A stretch of DNA of 64,000 bases from contig NZ_FOCB01000001.1 in the NCBI RefSeq assembly GCF_900109995.1, forward strand, positions 422,135 through 486,134. Reading direction: 5' to 3'. A model generated the notes under the pieces. It did not search any database. It was not told the origin of the DNA and saw nothing but the letters and a program-made list of their open reading frames with translations. Numbering within the stretch: the first letter of the stretch is position 1; every line of letters starts with the position of its first letter. Positions 34,307 through 41,451 of the stretch are shown one piece after another. Both the position numbers and the translations under genes were made by a program. This DNA is from Pseudomonas sp. ok272. GTDB taxonomy: Bacteria; Pseudomonadota; Gammaproteobacteria; Pseudomonadales; Pseudomonadaceae.

Positions 34307-35464
34307 GTGAACACACCCATCGGCTCGTTACTTTTAATCACCTCACTCGAGAAGTTCGCCGCCTGTGCTCGCAATGGCCAGGCGCGAGCAATGGTCACCG
34401 AGCGTCAGCAAGACGTCAGTGCCTTTATCGATGACCCCCTCACACGAACGTTGATCAGCGGCCTGCAGGGTCGACTGCGAGAGTGCGCCACCCACTACCT
34501 CAACGACCTGATGCCCGCTGCCATTACCTGCATCTGCGACGTGGACGCCTTCAGCGTGATGGTCAAGACCTTGCGCGAGCATCTACAGACTGTCGGCGAC
34601 GATGAACTGGCCATGGCGGTGCAGCAGTTCTATCAAGTGATCGGATCCGAAGTTTCCCTCGCCCAGGAGCACATCGCAGTCCTGGTAGGCCACACCGCTC
34701 AGTGGGAGGAGGACACGGGCAAGGTCATTAGCCGGTTGCAGGCAAGTATCGACGCGCTGGCCGTCGAGCTTGGCAGTGACAAAGGCAAGATTGCCAGCAT
34801 TCAAGCCGCGATCCAGAAGACCAGCCGGGACATGGATGAGGCCATCAGCCGGATGCTGCTCGCCTCGCAGTCAATAGGGGGGAACACCAAGGCCGTCGCC
34901 ACCTGGGTGTTTTCCCTGTTCGGGTCCAAGGATGAGCCGAAGACGATCAAGGTCAAGCCCAAGGCCGGAGACAAACAGCCACTGGTTGACGATGACACGG
35001 ATGACGATGACACGCCCGACGAGACCAGTCAGGCCCTGCCATTTCCGGTCGAGACCATTGGCGAGATCGCGAACGGCGCCACTGCAGTGGTGGATGCCAT
35101 CAACAGTTTCAGCGCCTTCACCGATGTGCTTGAGGACCAATACCAACAGCTCTATCGCCAGAAAGCCGCCCTGTCGGTCGCGATCGTGATCAAGCAGCAA
35201 GGCCTGGATCATCAGGTGGCCATCGAGCGGTTCAGCCAGGCCGCCGCGACGTTGAATGACGCCTGGACTCAGCTCGATAACAGCTGGCAGCAGGCGCTCA
35301 CGAACGGTAGCGCTGTGGACGATCACCTGCTCGATGCCGGTTGGGAGCGGATCACCGGGCGGCTGGACAGCATCAAACACGCTCTAACCAGCCCGCAGGG
35401 GCATATCCCTCGACTGCAGCACAAGGCTGCCCTCGTCGTTTTACCCAAAGGAGATACAAAATGA
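34307..35464 (+). CDS. Alpha-helical pore-forming-toxin-like protein, component 1
   Basis: The 385-residue protein has no signal peptide and is almost wholly helical with long amphipathic stretches (about 95-190 and 275-365). A moderately hydrophobic tip (TKAVATWVFSLFG, 194-206) precedes an acidic linker DDDTDDDDTPDET (228-240) and a second tip (ETIGEIANGATAVVDAINSF). This long-helix/short-head/long-helix plan is that of the ClyA/HBL/NHE/XaxA family of pore formers. The motif YLNDLMPAAIT (64-74) is shared with the next protein. The GTG start has AAGGAGAGG 8 bp upstream, and the stop overlaps the next ATG (ATGA). Family membership is inferred from architecture. Confidence 0.65.
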   Translation: MNTPIGSLLLITSLEKFAACARNGQARAMVTERQQDVSAFIDDPLTRTLISGLQGRLRECATHYLNDLMPAAITCICDVDAFSVMVKTLREHLQTVGDDELAMAVQQFYQVIGSEVSLAQEHIAVLVGHTAQWEEDTGKVISRLQASIDALAVELGSDKGKIASIQAAIQKTSRDMDEAISRMLLASQSIGGNTKAVATWVFSLFGSKDEPKTIKVKPKAGDKQPLVDDDTDDDDTPDETSQALPFPVETIGEIANGATAVVDAINSFSAFTDVLEDQYQQLYRQKAALSVAIVIKQQGLDHQVAIERFSQAAATLNDAWTQLDNSWQQALTNGSAVDDHLLDAGWERITGRLDSIKHALTSPQGHIPRLQHKAALVVLPKGDTK

Positions 35465-36576
35465 ACGACATCAACAGTGCCACCCAAGATGAAGACTACG
35501 GCCAGACGCGCATCGCGCTGAAGAGGCAATCCTCCGCCGCCATGCTGGTTCAAGCCCATTGCCTGGGCGTAGAGAGGCAGCCGGCTGTGGACTTCGGCGA
35601 TCAGGAACGGCTCAAACCCCTGCAGAACGAGATCAACAGTGGCTTGGTCAAGGCGAAACAGAGCACGACGTACTACCTCAATGACCTGCAGCCGCGGATC
35701 ATCACCACGGTGGCCAACATCGAGGCCTACTTCGGACTGCACAACACGCTGGCTCAGATGTTGCTACCCACCACCAGCAGCACCGCTGCCATCGCCATGC
35801 TGCGGGAGATGGAAAGCAACGTCGAGGTGTACCGTCGCCAGGCGTCCATCATCCAGACTGACTTGTCGAAAATGCGCACCGGGTTTAGCGACGACAAGGC
35901 ATTTTTTGATCGTTGCACCATCGATCTCAATGCGCTGGTCAATGGTGATCAAGGCGTGCTGGTAAGCATCAACGGCGAGCTGTCCGGTATCGACGGCAAG
36001 ATAGCGGGGGTGGCAACGGGCATCGCCCTCGGCGGGTTAGCGGCCATCGGTGGCATCGTGCTGATCTTGGTCGGGGCGGTGGGTACCGTCTTCACCGGGG
36101 GCGCCGCCACGGCTCTGTGCGTTGGTGGCAGCGCGTTGTTGATCGGTGGTGTGGCCGGCGCCGTGGGGTCTGCTATCGCGCTGGCGGGCTTGCTCACGCT
36201 CAAAGGCGAATTGGTCACTCGGCGAGATCGTCTCAATGCCGAAGTCGCGGTGGCCACCGGCATTGCCTCTGGCTTCGGCGCGTTGGGCATCAGTGCCGGT
36301 CAGGCACAGGAGGGCGCGCAATTGATGGCGAATGCCTGGGGCTTCATGGGCAGTCATCTGGAAACACTGCGTGACCAACTCAAGCGCGGGCAGATCGACA
36401 GCCCGATGCTGCGTGAACTCTTGATCCGTGCAAGCCAGGGCGGCGTGGGCCGGGTCCTGGACGATGCGGAAACGATCAAGCGGCAAATGACCACCCCGCA
36501 GGCCACCATCGACACCAAAAAACGCACCGCTGACCTGATCACCGAGCAATCCGGCTCGTTGGAAGTGGCTGCCTGA
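35461..36576 (+). CDS. HBL/NHE-like pore-forming toxin component 2, with hydrophobic head
   Basis: The 371-residue protein lacks a signal peptide. Helical regions (about 45-175 and 250-345) flank a strongly hydrophobic, Gly/Ala-rich head (181-247: GVATGIALGGLAAIGGIVLI, then a second arm TALCVGGSALLIGGVAG). A helix-hairpin-helix membrane insert between two long helices is the hallmark of NheB/HblB- and SmhB/AhlB-type subunits. The motif YYLNDLQPRIIT (71-82) matches component 1. AAAGGAG lies 8 bp before the ATG, and the gene overlaps component 1 by 4 bp. It is the likely membrane-inserting subunit. Confidence 0.75.
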   Translation: MNDINSATQDEDYGQTRIALKRQSSAAMLVQAHCLGVERQPAVDFGDQERLKPLQNEINSGLVKAKQSTTYYLNDLQPRIITTVANIEAYFGLHNTLAQMLLPTTSSTAAIAMLREMESNVEVYRRQASIIQTDLSKMRTGFSDDKAFFDRCTIDLNALVNGDQGVLVSINGELSGIDGKIAGVATGIALGGLAAIGGIVLILVGAVGTVFTGGAATALCVGGSALLIGGVAGAVGSAIALAGLLTLKGELVTRRDRLNAEVAVATGIASGFGALGISAGQAQEGAQLMANAWGFMGSHLETLRDQLKRGQIDSPMLRELLIRASQGGVGRVLDDAETIKRQMTTPQATIDTKKRTADLITEQSGSLEVAA

Positions 36577-36613
36577 CAGTAAGCATCCTGACGGATCACA
36601 CAAGGAGTTCATC

Positions 36614-37411
36614 ATGTGGCAAGAAATCACGGCTCACATTAACGACGTAGTGCAAGAAACCCGTTCGCTGCCAGCGCCCCCCGGTCAACTGGGTGAGGTC
36701 AAGGCGCATATTGACCAGTTGCCCGCGGCGATGAAGCAGGTGGAGGACGTTCAACTTCGCATCATCCAACACGTTGAGCGTTCTACCGAACTGATCAACA
36801 CCGCCCTGTTGCACAGTTCCGAAATCACCACCGACAGCAACGATGCCTTGCAGTCCTACACCTCACAGGCAAGTGCTGAAATTGAGCAGGTCAGTGGTGA
36901 GGTAGAAAGCCTGATGCAGACGATTGGCAACTTCCGAAGCTTGCTCGGCCAGGACTCCGGGGCCCTGAAGAGCGAGGCCATGCAAGCACGCGCACGCATC
37001 AAGTCGCTGGAGGATCGTCAACGGGAGTTGTCCGACAAGGCCCAGGAGTTGCGCAATCGCTCAGCCTGGACGTGGCTGTTCCCGCTGGCCAAGGCGATCG
37101 ATGAGTTGGTCAGTGTGTGTCAACACGGTAAGTCAACCGAAGCGGCTCTGGAGGATGCGATCCGGGAGCTGGGTGACAAACGCCGTGAAGCGAGCAACCT
37201 GATCCGTATCAGCGATGTGTGCGAGCAACTGCTTAGCCTGCTCAGCGCCATGGCCGAAGGGTTGCAGGGGGTGATCAACCAGCAAGCGCTGCTCAAGGGC
37301 TACTTGAGTAACGAGGAGCGTTTTGCGTCGTTGGCGACGCCTGATAACGCGCGCCTCTACCTGACCACTGTGCTCGGCATTCTGCGAATGATGAGAGCCC
37401 AGGCCAACTGA
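36614..37411 (+). CDS. Coiled-coil component 3 of the toxin-like operon
   Basis: This 265-residue protein is built of long heptad-like helices (about 25-147 and 175-225). The middle bears a short amphipathic tip, RSAWTWLFPLAKAIDELV (149-166), and there is no long hydrophobic head. This resembles the soluble partner subunits (XaxB/YaxB or the third members of tripartite alpha-pore toxins). No signal peptide. AAGGAG stands 6 bp before the ATG, 37 bp after component 2. Identity as a toxin subunit is inferred from operon position and shape. Confidence 0.6.
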   Translation: MWQEITAHINDVVQETRSLPAPPGQLGEVKAHIDQLPAAMKQVEDVQLRIIQHVERSTELINTALLHSSEITTDSNDALQSYTSQASAEIEQVSGEVESLMQTIGNFRSLLGQDSGALKSEAMQARARIKSLEDRQRELSDKAQELRNRSAWTWLFPLAKAIDELVSVCQHGKSTEAALEDAIRELGDKRREASNLIRISDVCEQLLSLLSAMAEGLQGVINQQALLKGYLSNEERFASLATPDNARLYLTTVLGILRMMRAQAN

Positions 37412-37432
37412 TCGAGAAGAAGGAGATTCATC

Positions 37433-38062
37433 ATGATGTTATTTTTCGGCAAACCCAAAGGCAGTGCAGACACCGTCGACGAAAACGCTTCCCGTGCAGG
37501 CCGCCTGCAAGCGTTGCGCAGCCACTTCTACGCCTGGAAGAAGTGGAAGGAGTTCGCTCCCAATGCGTCCTTCCAGCCCCATGCCATCCAGCAAATGCTC
37601 AATGCCCTTGAGCAAAAGCCCGTCAAGCAACTGCGCGACTACAGCGGAGACCCGTCGATCCTGGTGCTCAACGCCCACGGCAACGCGAAGGTGTTCAACG
37701 GCTATTCCGGTCAAGAGGTAGGGGCCATGCTTGAAACCTTGGGCATTCGGGCAGCCGGCACCAAGGAAATCTGGGTCGCCGCGTGCAGTGTGGCGCTGCA
37801 GAAGCAGCAGCCAGGGCCGAAGGCCGTCAGCCGCTTTGTCAATGACTTGAGCGTTTACTTGGGTCAGGCAGGGCTTACTATCAAGGTCTACGGGCCTCGC
37901 AATATCCTTTGGTACAGCGGTGGGCTGGTGCCCGTAGGTAACCAGCAAAAGTATGTGTACGACAAGGTTTACATAGCGCCTGATGATGAGGATGAGGATT
38001 TCAAGGCGGGCAAGGAGCGTGAGTACGCATTTAACGAGGGTTGGTTGCTCGCCCATTCATGA
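37433..38062 (+). CDS. Caspase-fold (clan CD) cysteine peptidase-like protein, component 4
   Basis: The 209-residue protein has a central alpha/beta core with the two signatures of clan CD cysteine peptidases. One is a His-Gly after a hydrophobic strand (ILVLNAHGN, His82). The other is a Cys after a second strand about 35 residues on (EIWVAACSVALQ, Cys118). The order and spacing recall C80 (MARTX/TcdB autoprocessing) and CHAT/caspase-like domains. N-terminal residues 20-45 are basic and aromatic (HFYAWKKWKEF). The C terminus has an acidic patch (APDDEDEDF). No signal peptide. AAGGAG lies 7 bp before the ATG, 21 bp after component 3. Proteolysis is predicted, not shown. Confidence 0.6.
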   Translation: MMLFFGKPKGSADTVDENASRAGRLQALRSHFYAWKKWKEFAPNASFQPHAIQQMLNALEQKPVKQLRDYSGDPSILVLNAHGNAKVFNGYSGQEVGAMLETLGIRAAGTKEIWVAACSVALQKQQPGPKAVSRFVNDLSVYLGQAGLTIKVYGPRNILWYSGGLVPVGNQQKYVYDKVYIAPDDEDEDFKAGKEREYAFNEGWLLAHS

Positions 38063-38107
38063 TGCAGGCGTTGAGCAGGCCGTCGGCTTCAACGCCGACG
38101 GCCCCAC

Positions 38108-38611
38108 TCAAGGATCAGCACGCTCGCGCAACGCCTTCAGACTCTCGCCGATGTGTGCCTGGCGGTAGCGGCCGGCGGACATGCCAAAGACCTTGCTGAA
38201 GCAGCGGTTGAACGTTCTGACCTCCTCGAAGCCGCAGCGGTAGGCAACTGTTTCGATTGGAATGCTGTAGGGCGGTACGGCCAACATTTCGCTGGCACGT
38301 AACAGGCGCAACATGCGGATGGTTTCGGCCACGGTCTGTTGGCGCTCGGCAAAGGCGCGGTACACCGTGGTGCGTGAACAACTGACCAACCGCGCGACGG
38401 CACAGACGTTCAACGTCGTATCAGCCAAGTGCTGTTCGATTACCCTGCAAGCGGTCTGATAGATCCATTCATATTCTGGCTTGATGCATGTCGTAGCCAA
38501 TACCAAGGCTGGACGCGGCCTGGAACGTGCCCAGAAACACCCCCCCTGTTGATCACCGCTGGCCCACACACATCGCGACTCGGACACGTCGGCCTTGACT
38601 TCGCTCTCCAT
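38108..38611 (-). CDS. Short AraC-type transcriptional regulator
   Basis: The 167-residue protein has a C-terminal AraC/XylS double HTH (about 65-167): NVCAVARLVSCSRTTVYRAF, then ETVAYRCGFEEVRTFNRCFS with KVFGMSAGRYRQAH. The N-terminal 60 residues are short and have no recognisable ligand fold. AGAGGAAG precedes the ATG at 38611; the longer frame starts 17 codons earlier. It converges on the toxin-like operon with 45 bp between stops, so it is a natural candidate regulator of that operon. Confidence 0.8.
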   Translation of the reverse strand: MESEVKADVSESRCVWASGDQQGGCFWARSRPRPALVLATTCIKPEYEWIYQTACRVIEQHLADTTLNVCAVARLVSCSRTTVYRAFAERQQTVAETIRMLRLLRASEMLAVPPYSIPIETVAYRCGFEEVRTFNRCFSKVFGMSAGRYRQAHIGESLKALRERADP

Positions 38612-38993
38612 GGTCTTCCTCTGGCGTCCATTGACTCCCAGCACAGCCCATCCCGTGTGCACTTCTTTCGGGACGCAAAACTTCCTGCTGCGTACGAGTT
38701 CTGCGCAGGTGGCGTTTTTCCTGGCAATTCGAGCCCCGGCTTAGGAGTGCGTCAGCTTGAATGACAGGCAGGCAAAGCAATGGAATCAGCGGAACAAGAA
38801 GTCACCCGGTTCTGGACGGAGACACTCGCGGAGACAATGCGCACCTCAAACGAAGGCTGCCATGCGTCAGAACGTTCATACGAGTCGCGCGGCGGTTGCC
38901 GTACAGATAAGCACAGCGCTGCTGAGCTGCACTTCTGGATAAGGTTTGCATTGAGGTTGTGGGCCACGGCACCAATAAAAAACAGGCGGGCAC
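38612..38993. other. Non-coding stretch upstream of the AraC-type gene
   Basis: No gene was supported in this stretch. Several short frames on both strands lack ribosome sites and family likeness. Part of it must be the AraC-type promoter region. The sequence is less GC-rich than its surroundings and may be decayed accessory DNA next to a tRNA gene. Confidence 0.55.
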
Positions 38994-39024
38994 AAAAAAA
39001 CCGGCTTGTTTAAAGGGCCGGTTT
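38994..39024 (-). terminator. Rho-independent terminator of tRNA-Gly
   Basis: Read on the minus strand, the stem AAACCGGC / GCCGGTTT closes an 11-base loop and runs into a T tract (seven A on the + strand at 38994-39000). It lies about 55 bp past the 3' end of the tRNA gene in the right orientation. Confidence 0.8.
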
Positions 39025-39078
39025 CTGTGGTGCTCAACTGCTCACCGGAATAGACGGGAACATGCTGGAACAAGGAGG

Positions 39079-39152
39079 TGGAGCGGGTAGAGGGAATCGA
39101 ACCCTCATCTAAAGCTTGGGAAGCTTTCGTTCTACCACTAAACTATACCCGC
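39079..39152 (-). tRNA. tRNA-Gly, anticodon CCC
   Basis: On the minus strand the 74-base sequence starts GCGGGTATAGTTTAGTGGTA and ends with GGTTCGATTCCCTCTACCCG before a genomic CCA. The acceptor arm GCGGGTA pairs with TACCCGC. The anticodon arm is AAAGC-TTCCCAA-GCTTT, giving anticodon CCC for codon GGG. The T arm GAGGG-TTCGATT-CCCTC is perfect. CCA (39079-39081) is encoded. Confidence 0.95.
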
Positions 39153-39320
39153 TCAGAGCGGCTGACTTTGTACCAGATGTCGCGATGGATTTGAAGTTTT
39201 TCTTTGTGGGAACTGCATTTACGTAAGTTTTTAGCCATAGGACGGCGTTCGTGGGCAAGCCTCGCGCGACTCAGGCAGTGGGTTGACCTGGGCGGCGAGG
39301 TTGCTCGTGTCGGCGCGCGT

Positions 39321-40205
39321 TCAAATGGCCTGTGCATGCTGCTCCTGGGGCAAGTAGGCGCGTGTTCGGCTCTCATGGTGCGTCGGTTTGAGGAAGCCCA
39401 GCAGGGCTTGGCGGCTGTCACGCAGGGCCGCCTTGTGTTCCATGTCGAGGAAGTGCCCAGTGGCCTGGATCGTGCTGAAGCTGCTGTATTGCACGTGGTT
39501 GGCGAACAACTGCGCATCGCCGGCGGCGGTGTACTCGTCCCATTCCCCGTTGACAAACAGCACCGGCACGTCGATCTGCCGGGCGGCCTTGAGGTAGCAC
39601 AGGCGGTCGCTGTCGAGGACCTGGCGGATGTGAAAGTGCATCTGCCCGTACTCGTGCTCGGCCAGGTTGCTGACGTGGCGATAGTTGAAGCGCTTGAACA
39701 GCGACGGCAGGTGCTTGCCGATGGTGTTGTTGACCAGGTGACCGACCCGGTCGCGGTCCAGGTTGCCGAGGTAGTCGACGCCACGCTCCAGGTAGTCGCG
39801 CATCGGTTCGTTGATCACCGGCGAGAACGAACTGATCACGGCTTTTTCGATCCGCCGCGGGCGGTGCGCCAGGGCGAGCAGGGTGGCGGCACCGCCCCAG
39901 GAGAATGACAGCACGTGCTCGGCGGCGAAGTGGTCGATCAACTCCAGGAGGATTTGCCCTTCGACTTCCTTGGTGAGCATGTTCTCGTGTCGGTTGTGGG
40001 CTTTGGACTTGCCGGCGTAGGGCTGGTCGTAGAGCACCACATTGAACGCGGGGTGCAGGCTTTTCACGGTCTGGGCAAACGACGCGGTGGTGGCCATTGA
40101 GCCATTGACCAGGATGATGGTCTTTTGCGCGGCGTCTGCGCGATAGAACTCCGTGTAGACCCGGTACTGACCTTGTATATCCAGCACTGCGATTTCTGGC
40201 CTCAT
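39321..40205 (-). CDS. phaG: 3-hydroxyacyl-ACP thioesterase/transacylase PhaG
   Basis: The 294-residue alpha/beta hydrolase starts MRPEIAVLDIQGQYRVYTEF, essentially as I remember P. putida PhaG. It continues with SMATTASFAQTVKSL, SFSWGGAATLLALAH (nucleophile elbow SWGG), FSPVINEPMRDYLERG and the His in ATGHFLDMEHKAAL. PhaG diverts (R)-3-hydroxyacyl chains from fatty-acid synthesis towards medium-chain polyhydroxyalkanoate. RhlA, which makes hydroxyalkanoyloxy-alkanoates for rhamnolipids, is a close relative, but the N terminus favours PhaG. AGGAG stands before the ATG at 40205. The gene stands alone. Confidence 0.9.
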   Translation of the reverse strand: MRPEIAVLDIQGQYRVYTEFYRADAAQKTIILVNGSMATTASFAQTVKSLHPAFNVVLYDQPYAGKSKAHNRHENMLTKEVEGQILLELIDHFAAEHVLSFSWGGAATLLALAHRPRRIEKAVISSFSPVINEPMRDYLERGVDYLGNLDRDRVGHLVNNTIGKHLPSLFKRFNYRHVSNLAEHEYGQMHFHIRQVLDSDRLCYLKAARQIDVPVLFVNGEWDEYTAAGDAQLFANHVQYSSFSTIQATGHFLDMEHKAALRDSRQALLGFLKPTHHESRTRAYLPQEQHAQAI

Positions 40206-40507
40206 GTCGTAAGACTCCTGGCAAGCGGGTATGCGCGCAACGTGAGTGTGCACGGGCTTTATGACAGGTAGGCATACGCCTGGAATGTGAGGGCCCATGT
40301 CGATCCGGTGCAGGCTGGTCGACGGGTATTGTTATAGGCGGGCAGTCTGTCGGGGGAGGTGGAGCCTTGGGGCTCTCTACTGACAGAAAGGTGCTCGGGT
40401 GCAAGCGGTGACCGGTCGGTCAAATTCAGGCCGACGGTCTGATTCAAGCAGGGGGAGGGCTATCGCGCAAGTGCCGTGGGTGAATTGTTCGGCCGCTGGT
40501 CGCTTGG
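40206..40507. other. Intergenic region with the phaG promoter
   Basis: No gene is supported in these 302 bases. The part next to 40205 must carry the phaG promoter, and the far end is the 3' region of the pseudouridine synthase gene. I see no clear terminator hairpin or sigma-54-type site. Confidence 0.5.
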
Positions 40508-41200
40508 TCAGACCGAGGCGATTTCGCGGTCGCTGAGGGCCCGGTACTGGCCTGGCTCCAGGTCATCGTCGAGCGCCAGAGGGCCCATCTGTTCGCGGTG
40601 CAGGCGTACGACTTTGTTGTTGAAGTGGCCGAACATGCGCTTGACCTGATGGTAGCGGCCTTCAACGATGCTCAGTCGGGCGCGGGTCGCGCTGAGTATG
40701 TCCAGGGTCGCCGGCAGCGTCGTGAGGTCTTCAAAGGCGAAGTACAGGCCGTGGGCGAAGACCTGCACGTATTCCGGTGTGATCGGTTGTTCGGTTTCGA
40801 CGTAGTAGATCTTCGGCAGCTTGGTGTGTGGCTGGGTCAAGCGTCGCGACCAACTGCCGTCGTTGGTGATCAGCATCAGCCCGGTGGTGTTGAAGTCCAG
40901 GCGCCCGGCGATGTGCAGCTGGTCCTTGTCGGGCTCATGGATCAGGTCGAGGACGGTCGCGTGCTCGGGGTCGCGGGTGGCACTCACGCAGCCCGGTGGC
41001 TTGTGCAGCATGAAGTAGCGTGCGGGCTTGCCGGCTTGCAGCACCTGGGCGTCGCACTCGACACGGCTGAACTCGCGCACGTCGAAGTGCGGGTCGCTGA
41101 CGATCTGCCCGTCCACCCTGATCCTGCGCTCGGCCAGCAGCAGGCGTACCTGTTGACGGTTGAAGCAGGGCAGGTTGCTTAAAAAACGGTCAACGCGCAT
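40508..41200 (-). CDS. RsuA-family pseudouridine synthase
   Basis: The 230-residue protein has an N-terminal S4 RNA-binding domain (MRVDRFLSNLPCFNRQQVRL, RRIRVDGQIV) and a catalytic core with GRLDFNTTGLMLITND, where the Asp is the nucleophile. The family ending VEGRYHQVKRMFGHFNNKVV is present. RsuA modifies U516 of 16S rRNA; relatives RluE/RluF act on 23S rRNA, so the exact target is not certain. The start at 41200 gives the expected S4 N terminus. It is the last gene of a minus-strand run with the CWC and GGDEF genes. Confidence 0.88.
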   Translation of the reverse strand: MRVDRFLSNLPCFNRQQVRLLLAERRIRVDGQIVSDPHFDVREFSRVECDAQVLQAGKPARYFMLHKPPGCVSATRDPEHATVLDLIHEPDKDQLHIAGRLDFNTTGLMLITNDGSWSRRLTQPHTKLPKIYYVETEQPITPEYVQVFAHGLYFAFEDLTTLPATLDILSATRARLSIVEGRYHQVKRMFGHFNNKVVRLHREQMGPLALDDDLEPGQYRALSDREIASV

Positions 41201-41232
41201 GACGGTCGGCAGATGGGGAGAGGGCGCGCATC

Positions 41233-41451
41233 TTACTTGATGGGCGCTGGGCTTGCCCGCAGTTGTGCGTCGACCTGGGCACAGCGCGGACACAGGCACG
41301 CTTGGTTACGCCGTTCGGCAGGCAGGGCTTCAAGCACCGCCGGGTCGATGGACACCGTGAAGCACCAGCACGCCTGGTCGGCGGTGCGGGGGTCGGCCAG
41401 GCTGCAGTCGTTGAATGCGCCACAGGCCGGACAGAGGCTGGGGTTATTCAT
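41233..41451 (-). CDS. Small Cys-rich CWC family protein
   Basis: The 72-residue protein has several CxxC-like pairs (LCPACGAFNDC, QACWCFTV, ACLCPRCAQVD), the Cys-rich CWC motif of likely metal-binding proteins of unknown function. Its ATG overlaps the end of the upstream GGDEF gene (TATGAATAA), so it is likely translated by coupling. A longer frame starting inside the GGDEF gene adds residues unlike the family. Confidence 0.8.
   Translation of the reverse strand: MNNPSLCPACGAFNDCSLADPRTADQACWCFTVSIDPAVLEALPAERRNQACLCPRCAQVDAQLRASPAPIK

Noticed and set aside
34307..37411. Type VI or colicin-type toxin with an immunity gene
   Set aside because: No immunity-like gene, no PAAR, Rhs or VgrG genes, and the proteins have pore-toxin rather than nuclease architecture.
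38752..38967. Small ORFs beside the tRNA gene
   Set aside because: Short frames on both strands without ribosome sites or family likeness; an integrase or attachment-site duplication was looked for and not seen.
39321..40205. RhlA (rhamnolipid precursor synthesis)
   Set aside because: The fold is shared, but the N terminus and several internal segments match PhaG, and no rhlB or rhlR/rhlI lies beside it.
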